DNA from: Chryseobacterium sp. G0186 | GTDB lineage: Bacteria; Bacteroidota; Bacteroidia; Flavobacteriales; Weeksellaceae | DNA length: 64,000 nucleotides | Assembly: GCF_003815675.1 (NCBI RefSeq) | Contig: NZ_CP033918.1 | Coordinates: 124,001-188,000, forward strand | Reading direction: 5' to 3' | Part shown: piece by piece, positions 14,998-23,550 of the stretch | How positions within the stretch are numbered: position 1 is the stretch's first letter | Layout: each line of letters starts with the position of its first letter | Position numbers and translations under genes: made by a program | The notes under the pieces: model-generated | What the model was told of the DNA's origin: nothing | Seen by the model: only the letters and a program-made list of their open reading frames with translations | Databases searched by the model: none

Positions 14998-17748
14998 ATG
15001 AGGAAAATATTTTTATTATGTGTATTCATCAGCTGGCATGCCTTTGCTCAATGCTGGCAAAGCCTTAGTGCAGGAGCTCAGTATTCGGTAGGAATAAAAG
15101 CAGACGGCGCATTGTGGTCGTGGGGATTAAACTTCTCAGGAGAGCTGGGTGACGGAACCGGTGTTGGGAAAAAGGTTCCGGTGAGAGTAGGAACATCAAA
15201 GGATTGGAAAAGTGTGAGTGCTGGCAATAATCATACAATGGCTATTAAAAATGATGGTACATTGTGGGGATGGGGGCGTAACGATTATGGACAATTGGGG
15301 GCTGGGATTACCTCTTCAAAAAATACTCCGACACAGATAGGAACAGCGACGGACTGGCAAAGTGTTAGTTCCGGAGCAGACTACTCGCTAGCCATAAAAA
15401 CAGATGGAACGCTATGGGGATGGGGGCGTAATAATAATGGACAATTTGGAGACGGAACGACCATTGATAAAACGACCCCAACACAAATAGGAACGGATAC
15501 GAATTGGAGATTTGTGGATGCCGGAAGCCAACATTCAGCAGGGATCAGAACAGATGGAACACTTTGGAGCTGGGGAGTCAATTTTAATGGACAATTAGGA
15601 GACGGAACAAATACCAATAGAACAACTCCGGTACAAGTAGGAACAGCTACGAATTGGAAGATTGTAGATGCGGGAGATAGACATTCGGCAGGTCTTAAAA
15701 CAGATGGGACATTATGGACATGGGGATATAATCTTAACGGGCAATTAGGGGATGGAACTACTGTTAAAAAAACAACTCCTACCCAGATAGGAACGGAAAC
15801 CAACTGGATTAATATAGCGGTGAGAAACAGTTCTACATTTGCGACGAAAACAGATGGGACCCTTTGGTCCTGGGGCTATAATTATTATGGGCAATTGGGG
15901 AATGGTACAAGTGGATCAGTAAATACTTTATTTCCTACACAAGTAGGAACTTCTTCAGACAATTTTCAGATTGCTTTAGGGGAAAATCATGCTCTTGTAA
16001 AAGGTGTTGACGGTTCTTTAAAATCATGCGGGCAAAATAATTATGGGCAGCTAGGTGATGGTACTAGTACTGGTAAAAATACATTTATTTCTATTGCTTG
16101 TCCTGGAGTTTGTATTCCGCCAACACAGTTTTCAACAACCAATGTTACTTCTTCAACGGCTACTATTGGCTGGGCAGCAGCAACTCAAGCTCCTAGTAAA
16201 GGCTATTTGTACCTTTATAGCACGAGTCCTAATGTTGGAGGGAATAATGGGACTACACTTTCTACAACAATAAATTTAACCAATTTATTACCTGATACCA
16301 CTTACTATTGGTGGGTAGCATCTGATTGTGGATTTACTTGGGTAGATTGGATAGCCGGAGGATCCTTTACTACACTTCCTACCACTGAAATAGGCTGCTG
16401 GCAAACGGCGAAGGCAGGTAGTTTTCATTCGTTAGGATTAAAAACCGACGGTACGCTATGGACATGGGGAAATAACTATGATGGAGAATTGGGAGACGGA
16501 ACTAATATTGATAAAAATAAACCAATCCAAATTGGAACTGCAAATAATTGGGCGAAAATAGCTGCCGGACTTTCTTATTCGGTAGGACTTAAAACTGACG
16601 GTACACTATGGACCTGGGGGCATAATTATTTTGGGCAGTTAGGTGACGGAACTACTACCAAGAGAAATACGCCGGCACAAGTAGGAACGGCAACAGACTG
16701 GGTAAATATCGCCACTGGAGATAGCCATATAGTCGCTTTAAAATCAGATGGAACACTCTGGGCTTGGGGGAATAATGCCTCGGGACAAGTAGGTGATGGT
16801 ACCACTGTCAATAAAACCATACCTATACAAATAGGAACAGCAACAGACTGGCTAAGTGTTGCATCTGGAGGACTTCATAGTCTCGCCATCAAAACAGATG
16901 GAACGCTCTGGGCTTGGGGAGATAATTCTACAGGACAACTAGGGGACGGAACTTTAATGGCAAGCACTTCTCCTATTCAAATAGGAACCGCTACAGATTG
17001 GAAAAATGTTGATGGAGGAAAAACCCATTCGATAGGACTTAAAGCAGATGGAACACTTTGGACCTGGGGAGATAATAAATGGGGACAATTAGGTGATGGA
17101 ACTACAGTTTCAAAAAATACCCCTACACAAGTAGGAATAGAAGCGGATTGGAGGAGTATTGATACAGGTGCTTATGGTGCTACAATCGCCATAAAAACAG
17201 ATGGAACCCTTTGGACATGGGGGCATAATGCTTCGGGGCAATTAGGTGATGGAACAGAGAAGCATAGATCTACCCCAATGCGTATTGGAACCGCTACTGA
17301 TTGGCAAAGTGTTGCAGTAGGAAGCAGTAATACACTTGCGATCAATACTAATGGATTTTTATCAATCTCGGGCCTTAATATCTGGGGGCAGATCGGAGAT
17401 GGTACAAATATTCAAAGGAAAATTTTTACGCCTGTTGCCTGTCCTGCCAATAGTGTCATTGTTACTACAGCTTCAGCAAAGACAGCTTTAGCCGTTGATG
17501 AAGTTTCAACAAAGGCAGACCAACTGAAAGCCTATCCCAATCCGGTGTATGATTTCCTGACAATCTCATCTGATCAGAAAATTATTTCAGTAACGGTTTA
17601 TAATGTATTTGGAAAACAGATGTTCACTCAAACAATCAATGATACTAAAGGTATGCTTAACTTTTCTTCCCTGGAACAAGGTGTTTATCAGGTGAAAGCA
17701 AATTTAGCGAACGACTTGGTAAAGACTGTAAAAGTAATTAAGCGATAA
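14998..17748 (+). CDS. Secreted twin RCC1-propeller protein with FN3 linker and T9SS sorting domain
   Basis: A 916-residue protein with a signal peptide (cleavage near residue 18). Fourteen RCC1-type repeats (core TDGTLWTWGxNxxGQLGDGT) recur about every 50 residues. Seven lie at about 30-365 and seven at about 477-812, so they can form two complete seven-bladed propellers. The seventh blade of each set is degenerate, lacking the W-WG core. Each propeller opens with CWQ (Cys19, Cys467) and closes with ACP (Cys368, Cys815), suggesting a disulfide that ties the ring. An FN3 domain (about 373-460) joins them. A type A T9SS sorting domain ends the protein (LKAYPNPVYDFLTIS ... VYQVKANL). It is expected to be secreted or surface-bound; ligand unknown. 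Confidence 0.9.
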   Translation: MRKIFLLCVFISWHAFAQCWQSLSAGAQYSVGIKADGALWSWGLNFSGELGDGTGVGKKVPVRVGTSKDWKSVSAGNNHTMAIKNDGTLWGWGRNDYGQLGAGITSSKNTPTQIGTATDWQSVSSGADYSLAIKTDGTLWGWGRNNNGQFGDGTTIDKTTPTQIGTDTNWRFVDAGSQHSAGIRTDGTLWSWGVNFNGQLGDGTNTNRTTPVQVGTATNWKIVDAGDRHSAGLKTDGTLWTWGYNLNGQLGDGTTVKKTTPTQIGTETNWINIAVRNSSTFATKTDGTLWSWGYNYYGQLGNGTSGSVNTLFPTQVGTSSDNFQIALGENHALVKGVDGSLKSCGQNNYGQLGDGTSTGKNTFISIACPGVCIPPTQFSTTNVTSSTATIGWAAATQAPSKGYLYLYSTSPNVGGNNGTTLSTTINLTNLLPDTTYYWWVASDCGFTWVDWIAGGSFTTLPTTEIGCWQTAKAGSFHSLGLKTDGTLWTWGNNYDGELGDGTNIDKNKPIQIGTANNWAKIAAGLSYSVGLKTDGTLWTWGHNYFGQLGDGTTTKRNTPAQVGTATDWVNIATGDSHIVALKSDGTLWAWGNNASGQVGDGTTVNKTIPIQIGTATDWLSVASGGLHSLAIKTDGTLWAWGDNSTGQLGDGTLMASTSPIQIGTATDWKNVDGGKTHSIGLKADGTLWTWGDNKWGQLGDGTTVSKNTPTQVGIEADWRSIDTGAYGATIAIKTDGTLWTWGHNASGQLGDGTEKHRSTPMRIGTATDWQSVAVGSSNTLAINTNGFLSISGLNIWGQIGDGTNIQRKIFTPVACPANSVIVTTASAKTALAVDEVSTKADQLKAYPNPVYDFLTISSDQKIISVTVYNVFGKQMFTQTINDTKGMLNFSSLEQGVYQVKANLANDLVKTVKVIKR

Positions 17749-17853
17749 ACATTGGAATGGCAGAAATTCATTTCGGAATTTACCGGAATAGTTCTCATGT
17801 ATGATAACCTTATTCTTATAAGTAAAGAGGCTGTCTAAAAAGTCTCAAAAAAT

Positions 17854-17882
17854 ATCCCCGTCACTTAAAAAGTTTCGGGGAT
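17854..17882 (+). terminator. Hairpin at the left end of the IS, before the transposase
   Basis: ATCCCCG / CGGGGAT around a 15-base loop, followed by seven T. It lies inside the element just upstream of the transposase, where it would block read-in transcription from outside, a known IS self-protection arrangement. Confidence 0.7.
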
Positions 17883-17940
17883 TTTTTTGTTGTTTGTCCT
17901 TTAAGATTTATCTTTAAGGTGCAGCCAAACAAACATTGAT

Positions 17941-19563
17941 ATGAAAGTACGTTTTAAATCTTTACCCTCCAATACTCCCAGCTTATTTCCTGAAGATATT
18001 TTTGATAAGATCGGTTCTGATCATCCTGTACGTCTTATCAATGAATTAGTGGATAGCTTAAATATCGATCATATAATGAGTGAATATAAAGGCGGTGGAA
18101 CGACAAGCTTTCACCCCCGTATGATGATCAAAGTTTTATTCTATGCCTATTTCAACAATATTTATTCATGCCGTAAAATAGAAAAGGCACTTGGAGAAAA
18201 TATTCATTTCATGTGGCTTTCCGGCAACAGTAAGCCTGATTACAGAACCATCAATTACTTTAGGAGCAAACGGCTTAAAAACCATATTCATCGTCTTTTT
18301 GCAGATGTTACCGTTGTTTTGCAGCATTTGGGTTACGTAAGTTTAACTGTTCAATATATAGATGGGACAAAAATAGAATCATCGGCCAACCGATACAGCT
18401 TTGTATGGAAAAAATCTGTAGAAAAGAATAAATTAAAACTGGAAGCCCAAATTCATTCCGTACTTGAAGAAATTGAATCTCAAATCAAAGAAGAACGTTA
18501 TGAATCCCATGAAAAGGTCCTTCCAAAATCTATTGACAGCAGAGAGCTTCAGGATAAAATAGCAGAGCTTAATCACGATGTGGCACAGGACAATAAAACC
18601 GGTAAGAAGCTTATCAAAAAGCTTCAGCATCAGGACCTGCCCAGATTACAGAAGTATGAAGATCAGTTAAAAATACTCTCAGGCCGCAATAGTTATAGTA
18701 AGACAGATCCCGATGCCTGCTTCATGCGGCTCAAAGACGACCATATGAAAAATGGACAGCTTAAGCCAGCCTATAATGCACAGATCAGTACTGAAAACCA
18801 GTTTATCACACATTACAGCATTCATCAGACTCCTGGAGATACCACTACATTGAAGGATCATCTTAACGGTTTTGAAAATCAGTACCACAAACAAAGTAAA
18901 GAGGTAGTAGCAGATGCCGGATATGGAAGTGAAGAGAATTACGAAATGATGGCAGAAAAAGCTATAGAGGGGTATGTAAAATATAATAATTTTCATAAAG
19001 AACAGAAACGCAGTGAGAAGAACAATGCGTTTGCTGTACAGAACTTGTATTATAATAAAGAAAATAACTTCTATGTATGTCCCTTTGGACAGCAAATGAA
19101 CTTTATCGGTAAAGGCAAAAGAATCAGCAGTAACGGATATGAATCTCAGGTACATTATTATCAGGCTTTCAGCTGTCAGGGTTGTCCTCTTAGAGAAAGC
19201 TGCCATCAAAGCCAGGATAATCGGTTAATCGAAGTGAATTATAATCTGAACCATCACAGAATGAAAGCCAGGCAAAGGCTGATATCTGAAAAAGGACATT
19301 ACCACAGAAGTAAACGGCCTATAGAAGTAGAAGCTGTATTCGGACAACTAAAAAGCAATAATAAATTTTCAAGATTTACTCTAAAAGGACTTGAAAAAGT
19401 AAATATTGAATTTGGATTAATGGCATTGGCGCATAATTTTAGAAAATTAGCGAAAAACAGAAAACTTACCCGTAAAAATTGGCTACGTACGCTTAAAGGT
19501 AAAAAAACTAGACATTCTTTCACTGAGTATATAGAAAACCAAAAGTATAAATTTGCCGCATAA
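17941..19563 (+). CDS. IS1182-family transposase
   Basis: A 540-residue DDE transposase. The N-terminal DUF772-like segment contains HPRMMIKVLFYAYFNNIYSCRKIE and WLSGNSKPDYRTINYFR. The catalytic Asp lies in VQYIDGTKIES, a long charged helical insertion follows (about 155-255), the second Asp is in EVVADAGYGSEEN, and the final Glu is in RPIEVEAVFGQLK. A Cys cluster (YVCPFG ... CQGCPLRESCH) near 380-425 is usual in this family. No frameshift or stop is seen, so the enzyme may be active. Confidence 0.93.
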   Translation: MKVRFKSLPSNTPSLFPEDIFDKIGSDHPVRLINELVDSLNIDHIMSEYKGGGTTSFHPRMMIKVLFYAYFNNIYSCRKIEKALGENIHFMWLSGNSKPDYRTINYFRSKRLKNHIHRLFADVTVVLQHLGYVSLTVQYIDGTKIESSANRYSFVWKKSVEKNKLKLEAQIHSVLEEIESQIKEERYESHEKVLPKSIDSRELQDKIAELNHDVAQDNKTGKKLIKKLQHQDLPRLQKYEDQLKILSGRNSYSKTDPDACFMRLKDDHMKNGQLKPAYNAQISTENQFITHYSIHQTPGDTTTLKDHLNGFENQYHKQSKEVVADAGYGSEENYEMMAEKAIEGYVKYNNFHKEQKRSEKNNAFAVQNLYYNKENNFYVCPFGQQMNFIGKGKRISSNGYESQVHYYQAFSCQGCPLRESCHQSQDNRLIEVNYNLNHHRMKARQRLISEKGHYHRSKRPIEVEAVFGQLKSNNKFSRFTLKGLEKVNIEFGLMALAHNFRKLAKNRKLTRKNWLRTLKGKKTRHSFTEYIENQKYKFAA

Positions 19564-19589
19564 ATATAACGCAGCCTGAAAACATAAAA

Positions 19590-19618
19590 AAGAGGCTGAC
19601 CTTTTTGGACAGCCTCTT
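19590..19618. terminator. Hairpin at the right end of the IS
   Basis: AAGAGGCTG / CAGCCTCTT with an 11-base loop. It overlaps the right inverted repeat and may terminate the transposase transcript and the convergent deiminase transcript. Confidence 0.6.
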
Positions 19619-19637
19619 TGTTGTATTGTACAATGGG

Positions 19638-20765
19638 TTATTTTGGTTGCTGTTGTGTTACACAATGTACCATTCCGCCATTGGCAAATAGATTGCGGCA
19701 GTCAATTCCAACCACTTTTTTATCAGGGTATAATTGCTGGATAATTCTGTTGGCAATTACGTCATTAGGATCATTGTAATTAGGCACTAGTACACGGTTA
19801 TTAGCAATATAATAATTGATATAAGATGCTTTCCCTACGTTTTTTCCATAGGTAGTTACCACATCATACTTCGTTAAAGGAACTTTTACAAACTGATACG
19901 GATTCCCATTTTTTTGTGTAGCATTGTAAAGCTTACCCATATCGCTGTTGGGAACCTGCCAGTACGCCAGATCATTAGTATCCATGGTGATGATTGTTGT
20001 AGCATTCGCAAATCTGGCAAATCCGTCAATGTGCATGTCGGTGATGTCAAGATTAGCTTTACCGTCCAGCCAGATAAATTTGGTAATTCCTAAATTCTTA
20101 GTAAAAATAGCTTCTGCCTGCTGCTGGGTCATGCCAGGGTTTCTGTTCTCGTTAAGAATAGAGCTTTTGCAAGCCATTAATACTCCGTTTCCATCAATTT
20201 CAACACTTCCACCTTCATTGATCATTACTGAATTAAGATCTACTTTTGGAACACCATTATCCGCTGCTATTTTAGCAGGAATAGTATTACAGTTGCTATA
20301 CTGAGCTTTATTTCCCCAACCGTTAAATCCCCAGTCCTGAATAAACAATTTTCCATTTTGATCTTTTACATAGATAGGACCATTATCCCTTACCCAGAAA
20401 TCATCGGTTGGATATAGTTTAAAGTCAATATTATTGGTGGATACTCCAGCATTAGCTAATAGTCCCATAATACGGGTCTTCTCTGTACTGTCATAAGCAA
20501 CGATGTGTACTTTTTCACTTTGTGCAAGTTCTTTCGTCATGGATACCCAGGTAGCATCCAGTCGGTTGCGGTACGTAGCTCCATATTGATACTGATGTGG
20601 CCACTGAAGCCAGGTCCCTTCGTGCGGAGCAGATTCTTCCGGCATTTTATACACAACAGAAGCCGGGTCAGGTGTATTGGGAGTGGTAGGATTAGTGATC
20701 TCATCCTGAGAGCAGGAGAATAGGATAGCAGGTAATAATAAGAACAAGATTTTCTTTTTTTGCAT
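19638..20765 (-). CDS. Lipoprotein agmatine deiminase / Porphyromonas-type peptidylarginine deiminase family
   Basis: Start chosen at MQKKKILFLLLPAILFSC, a clean lipoprotein signal (Cys18); the longer frame from 20834 would hide it. The 375-residue protein shows the family hallmarks: WLQWPHQYQYG, DDFWVRDNGPIYV, NEGGSVEIDGNGVLMAC, DMHIDGFARF, and the catalytic Cys near the C-terminus in GGMVHCVTQQ. Family members hydrolyse the guanidine group of agmatine or of peptidyl-arginine, releasing ammonia. The lipid anchor makes it an exported enzyme, unlike cytosolic agmatine deiminases; the substrate is undetermined. It lies downstream of an AraC-GyrI regulator on the same strand. Confidence 0.85.
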   Translation of the reverse strand: MQKKKILFLLLPAILFSCSQDEITNPTTPNTPDPASVVYKMPEESAPHEGTWLQWPHQYQYGATYRNRLDATWVSMTKELAQSEKVHIVAYDSTEKTRIMGLLANAGVSTNNIDFKLYPTDDFWVRDNGPIYVKDQNGKLFIQDWGFNGWGNKAQYSNCNTIPAKIAADNGVPKVDLNSVMINEGGSVEIDGNGVLMACKSSILNENRNPGMTQQQAEAIFTKNLGITKFIWLDGKANLDITDMHIDGFARFANATTIITMDTNDLAYWQVPNSDMGKLYNATQKNGNPYQFVKVPLTKYDVVTTYGKNVGKASYINYYIANNRVLVPNYNDPNDVIANRIIQQLYPDKKVVGIDCRNLFANGGMVHCVTQQQPK

Positions 20766-20835
20766 AATTGATCTATTTTTTGATAAGGCAAAATTAGATC
20801 GATAAAAAGTGTCAAAGTTGTCCAAAATTGACAAT

Positions 20836-21660
20836 CTATTTCAAAGGCAATAAAATATAAGTCAGCTGTTCCTCCTGATCCAATGTATCATCTGCATACC
20901 TTTCATATTTCTCTATAATAGGAGTGTGTGAAAACTCAAGTCCGGAATTAAAAATCCACCGGGAATAAATTTTTGTATAAGTATCATCTATTGTTTCATA
21001 GGTTCCGGAATGGGTAAAGCGTGCATATTTGCCTCCTAGTATGGGTTTTGAGGGTAATTTTTTGTTTTTTGCCTGTGTGGTTGAGCAGGCATCATACCGG
21101 CAGTTTATTTCTGTCTTAATTAAGGGTTCATCTGCTATCACTCCAAAATATTCTGCATCAGCACTGAGAAACTCATTGTCCATGAAACTGTCCCAGAGTA
21201 ATTCAATTTCCTCATTATTATAATAGGTCTGAATACTCTGATAATACACTTGTACTGGTTTAAGATAGATAATTTCGGGTTCCAGCAGAATGTCAGATGT
21301 TATAGGAATGGGATCTGGTTCACAAAGTAACTGTTGCCTGCTGAGTTTCGCTTCTTTGGGCGATATACCAAAATGCTGCTTGAAGGCTTTTGAAAAAGAA
21401 GCTATAGTGGAAAATCCTACTTCAATACCAATGGAGGTAAGGTTTTCCTGGGTGTAAAGGATTCGTTTGTAGGCATTTTGTACCTTTAGTCTTTGCTGGA
21501 AAGATCCTATTGTTTCTCCACAACTATATTTAAAGATACGCTGAATGTTTCTGTACGAGTAGTTGGATATTTCTTCTAAATCTTTCACAGAAATCTGCTG
21601 ATCATAATTTTTCTCAATGAAATTGATGACTTTATAAATACAGTTCAGGTTGTCTTCCAT
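20836..21660 (-). CDS. AraC-family regulator with C-terminal GyrI-like effector domain
   Basis: Start taken at MEDNLNCIYKVINFIEKNY, the usual beginning of this two-domain family; the upstream extension to 21705 is unsupported. Residues 1-105 form the AraC HTH pair (ISVKDLEEISNYSYRNIQRIFK and LTSIGIEVGFSTIASFSKAFKQHFG). Residues about 125-275 form a GyrI-like small-molecule binding domain (KPILGGKYARFTHSGTYETI and EKYERYAD). Such proteins respond to amphipathic or cationic drugs. Its stop lies 70 bases before the deiminase start, so it may lead a two-gene operon and regulate it. Confidence 0.88.
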   Translation of the reverse strand: MEDNLNCIYKVINFIEKNYDQQISVKDLEEISNYSYRNIQRIFKYSCGETIGSFQQRLKVQNAYKRILYTQENLTSIGIEVGFSTIASFSKAFKQHFGISPKEAKLSRQQLLCEPDPIPITSDILLEPEIIYLKPVQVYYQSIQTYYNNEEIELLWDSFMDNEFLSADAEYFGVIADEPLIKTEINCRYDACSTTQAKNKKLPSKPILGGKYARFTHSGTYETIDDTYTKIYSRWIFNSGLEFSHTPIIEKYERYADDTLDQEEQLTYILLPLK

Positions 21661-21760
21661 AAATAATGGGATTTTGAGCGGGATGCGGTCTGAAATAAAT
21701 TGCAAATAAAAGAAATAAAATAGAGTTAGAAAATGGGCAGAGAAATTTATCTTTCATTGT

Positions 21761-21794
21761 AAAAAGCCTTAAATCAATCAATTTAAGGCTTTTT
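21761..21794 (-). terminator. Terminator downstream of the double-glycine peptide genes
   Basis: Perfect 14-base stem AAAAAGCCTTAAAT / ATTTAAGGCTTTTT with a six-base loop, lying just after the stop of the second leader peptide gene on the minus strand. It separates them from the AraC-GyrI gene. Confidence 0.85.
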
Positions 21795-21815
21795 ATTTCC
21801 GGATGATATAAGTTG

Positions 21816-21962
21816 TTAGCTTAATATCTCACAAGGTGCTACACAATAGATCCAGGGACATCTTTTAATTCCCGGAGGGGGACAGCATGCTTCTGAGCAG
21901 CTTAATGCGCCTCCATTGATGTTCTTTAGCTGGTCTCTTGAAATTTTTTTAGAATTTTTCAT
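21816..21962 (-). CDS. Double-glycine leader peptide, Cys-rich (bacteriocin-like)
   Basis: A 48-residue peptide not long enough for usual gene finders. The N-terminal 18 residues (MKNSKKISRDQLKNINGG) form a double-glycine leader like those cleaved by C39 peptidase-transporters. The core of 30 residues contains six Cys and a Pro run (EACCPPPG), suggesting disulfides or modification. It follows a sister peptide by 30 bases on the same strand and is closed by a strong terminator, so expression is likely. No transporter, peptidase or modifying enzyme is adjacent. Chryseobacterium genomes carry many such 'bacteriocin-like' peptides; activity is unproven. Confidence 0.8.
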   Translation of the reverse strand: MKNSKKISRDQLKNINGGALSCSEACCPPPGIKRCPWIYCVAPCEILS

Positions 21963-21992
21963 TATCAAGTCAAATTAAGTTAAACTTATTAT

Positions 21993-22136
21993 TTAAGGTT
22001 GGTTTCCGCCGCCACATCCGTCATATGGCATACATTGCCATTTTCCGTTGATCAGACATATTTGACCTCCAGGGCAATTGATCCCTCCTTTAATTGTTTT
22101 CATTTCCTGTCTGTGAATTTTCTTTAAATTTTTCAT
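21993..22136 (-). CDS. Double-glycine leader peptide, Gly/Cys-rich (bacteriocin-like)
   Basis: A 47-residue peptide with leader MKNLKKIHRQEMKTIKGG, closely matching that of the next gene. The core of 29 residues has four Cys and a glycine cluster (GCGGGN) plus CPGGQICLINGKWQC. Leader similarity with divergent cores is typical of secreted peptide families processed by a shared exporter encoded elsewhere. It is first in the two-peptide unit; the 286 bases upstream, up to the divergent phosphodiesterase-like gene, hold its promoter. Confidence 0.8.
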   Translation of the reverse strand: MKNLKKIHRQEMKTIKGGINCPGGQICLINGKWQCMPYDGCGGGNQP

Positions 22137-22422
22137 AATAGTTTGGTTTAGTGTAAATCGAAATTAATCAATTTTATTCAAGTAAGTTTAAATTATTATG
22201 AAAATATTCATGTGAAATCAATTTTATATTGTGATTATTTTATTAAATGTGTCTCGTTGTATTTGGAAACAGGTTTTTATCACTCTATTTTTTTGTCCAT
22301 TAATCGTTTATGAATATTTAAATTTTTTCAAATTACCCAGGCTTGCTGGATAAAGAATTCGCCAAAAAATAATGTAAATTTGCCATGTCTGCCTGTAAAG
22401 GTTGATCCTTAGTATAAATATT

Positions 22423-23367
22423 ATGAAAAGAATAACCCTTTCTTTATTTGCTTTCCTTACTCATTTTGTCTGTCAGGCACAAAACTTTGATGTTATTCCG
22501 CTGGGAATATATGGCGGAGAGCAGGAAGATAACTTATCTGCTTACCTCGTGGGAGCCTCCAATGACAGTACCTACCTTTGTCTCGATGCCGGGACTGTAA
22601 ATACAGGAATACGTAAAGCGATTCAATTGAAAAGTCTTAACGGATCTGCGGAATCTGTTTTAAAAGATCAGATAAAAGGATACTTTATTTCGCATGGTCA
22701 TTTAGATCACTTATCAGGGCTGATCATTAACTCTCCGGCGGATTCTAAAAAAGATATCTTCGGGATAGCACCAGTGCTTCAAATTCTGCAAAATCACTAT
22801 TTCATTACAGATACCTGGATCAATTTTGCGGATAAAGGGCAAAAGCCTATCCTTGGAAAGTACCACTACAATGAGCTTCAGGAGGGAATAGAGGTTCCAA
22901 CGCAAAAAACTTCATTTTTCTTAACAGGATATGAACTAAGCCATGTAAATCCTTACAAAAGCAGTGCTGCACTTGTAAGAAGCGGTGAACATTATCTGCT
23001 TTACCTTGGCGATACAGGTGCAGATAGGGTAGAAAAATCTGACCGACTTAATACTCTTTGGGATAGAATAGCTCCACTTATTAAAAAAGGACAGCTAAAT
23101 ACGATACTTATTGAGGTCTCTTTTCCCAATAGTCAATCTGAAAAAATGCTGTTTGGTCATCTTACCCCAAATCTGTTAACAGAAGAGCTAACCAAACTGA
23201 AGGAAAAAACCGGAGGGAAAAATCTTGAGGGTTTGCATATTGTGGTTACCCATAGAAAACCGACAGGAGATAATCCGGAAATTATAAAAAAGGAACTCTT
23301 GGATAACAATCCTTTACAGGTAAATTATATTTTCCCGGAACAAGGAAAGAAAATCAATTTACCATAA
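22423..23367 (+). CDS. Secreted class II cyclic-nucleotide phosphodiesterase-like metallo-beta-lactamase fold protein
   Basis: Start at MKRITLSLFAFLTHFVCQAQ, a signal peptide; the extension to 22402 is not needed. The 314-residue protein has a metallo-beta-lactamase signature HGHLDHLSG (about 91-99), then LYLGDTGAD (third metal site) and FGHLTPN with VVTHRKPTGD. This order is that of class II 3',5'-cyclic nucleotide phosphodiesterases (yeast PDE1, Vibrio CpdP type), which hydrolyse cAMP. The signal peptide suggests a periplasmic enzyme, like CpdP. Substrate is inferred from the family. It is monocistronic. Confidence 0.82.
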   Translation: MKRITLSLFAFLTHFVCQAQNFDVIPLGIYGGEQEDNLSAYLVGASNDSTYLCLDAGTVNTGIRKAIQLKSLNGSAESVLKDQIKGYFISHGHLDHLSGLIINSPADSKKDIFGIAPVLQILQNHYFITDTWINFADKGQKPILGKYHYNELQEGIEVPTQKTSFFLTGYELSHVNPYKSSAALVRSGEHYLLYLGDTGADRVEKSDRLNTLWDRIAPLIKKGQLNTILIEVSFPNSQSEKMLFGHLTPNLLTEELTKLKEKTGGKNLEGLHIVVTHRKPTGDNPEIIKKELLDNNPLQVNYIFPEQGKKINLP

Positions 23368-23447
23368 CGAATAAAAAAGATGAAGCAAAAATGTTTTATC
23401 TTTTTTTATCCCCTGAATCTCTATATCTTTGATAAACTTTTTATCCA

Positions 23448-23534
23448 TTGGAGGCACTTGTAGAATTACTTGAACATACCCGCCGAAGTGTATTTTTAAC
23501 AGGTAAAGCAGGATCTGAAAAACGATTTTTCTAA
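23448..23534 (+). pseudogene. Decayed N-terminal fragment of a Pif1/RecD-like helicase
   Basis: A 28-codon frame reads LEALVELLEHTRRSVFLTGK then AGSEKRFF before a stop. This matches the start of the Bacteroidetes AAA+ helicase family that begins with an F-x-x-T-x-x-S-V-F-L-T-G-K-A-G-T-G-K Walker A, except that the P-loop is spoiled (GSEK instead of GTGK). The rest of the gene, many hundreds of residues, is missing. It is interpreted as a gene remnant. Confidence 0.55.
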
Positions 23535-23550
23535 ATGGTTTTTGTAAAAC

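Larger units (their letters stand above)
17824..19619 (+). mobile_element. IS1182-family insertion sequence, apparently intact
   Basis: Terminal inverted repeats frame the transposase gene. The left end at 17824-17843 reads AAAGAGGCTGTCTAAAAAGT; the right end at 19599-19619 is its complement with two changes. The single transposase frame is complete. I could not see a target-site duplication in the flanks. The element sits in the gap between the RCC1-type gene and the convergent deiminase gene, so it disrupts no recognised gene. Both ends double as hairpin terminators. Confidence 0.85.

Noticed and set aside
15381..15803. A 140-codon minus-strand ORF inside the RCC1 gene
   Set aside because: Mirror image of the repetitive RCC1 coding sequence; periodic PSPNCPL repeats are an artefact of the opposite strand.
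18679..19209. A 176-codon minus-strand ORF inside the transposase
   Set aside because: Fully within a well-supported transposase on the other strand.
17824..19619. Target-site duplication of the IS element
   Set aside because: No direct repeat of two or more matching flanking bases could be identified with confidence on either side, so none is reported.
22343..22382. Promoter of the phosphodiesterase-like gene (TTG at 22343, TAAATTTG at 22375)
   Set aside because: The -7 motif is good but the spacer of 29 bases is too long for the usual promoter.
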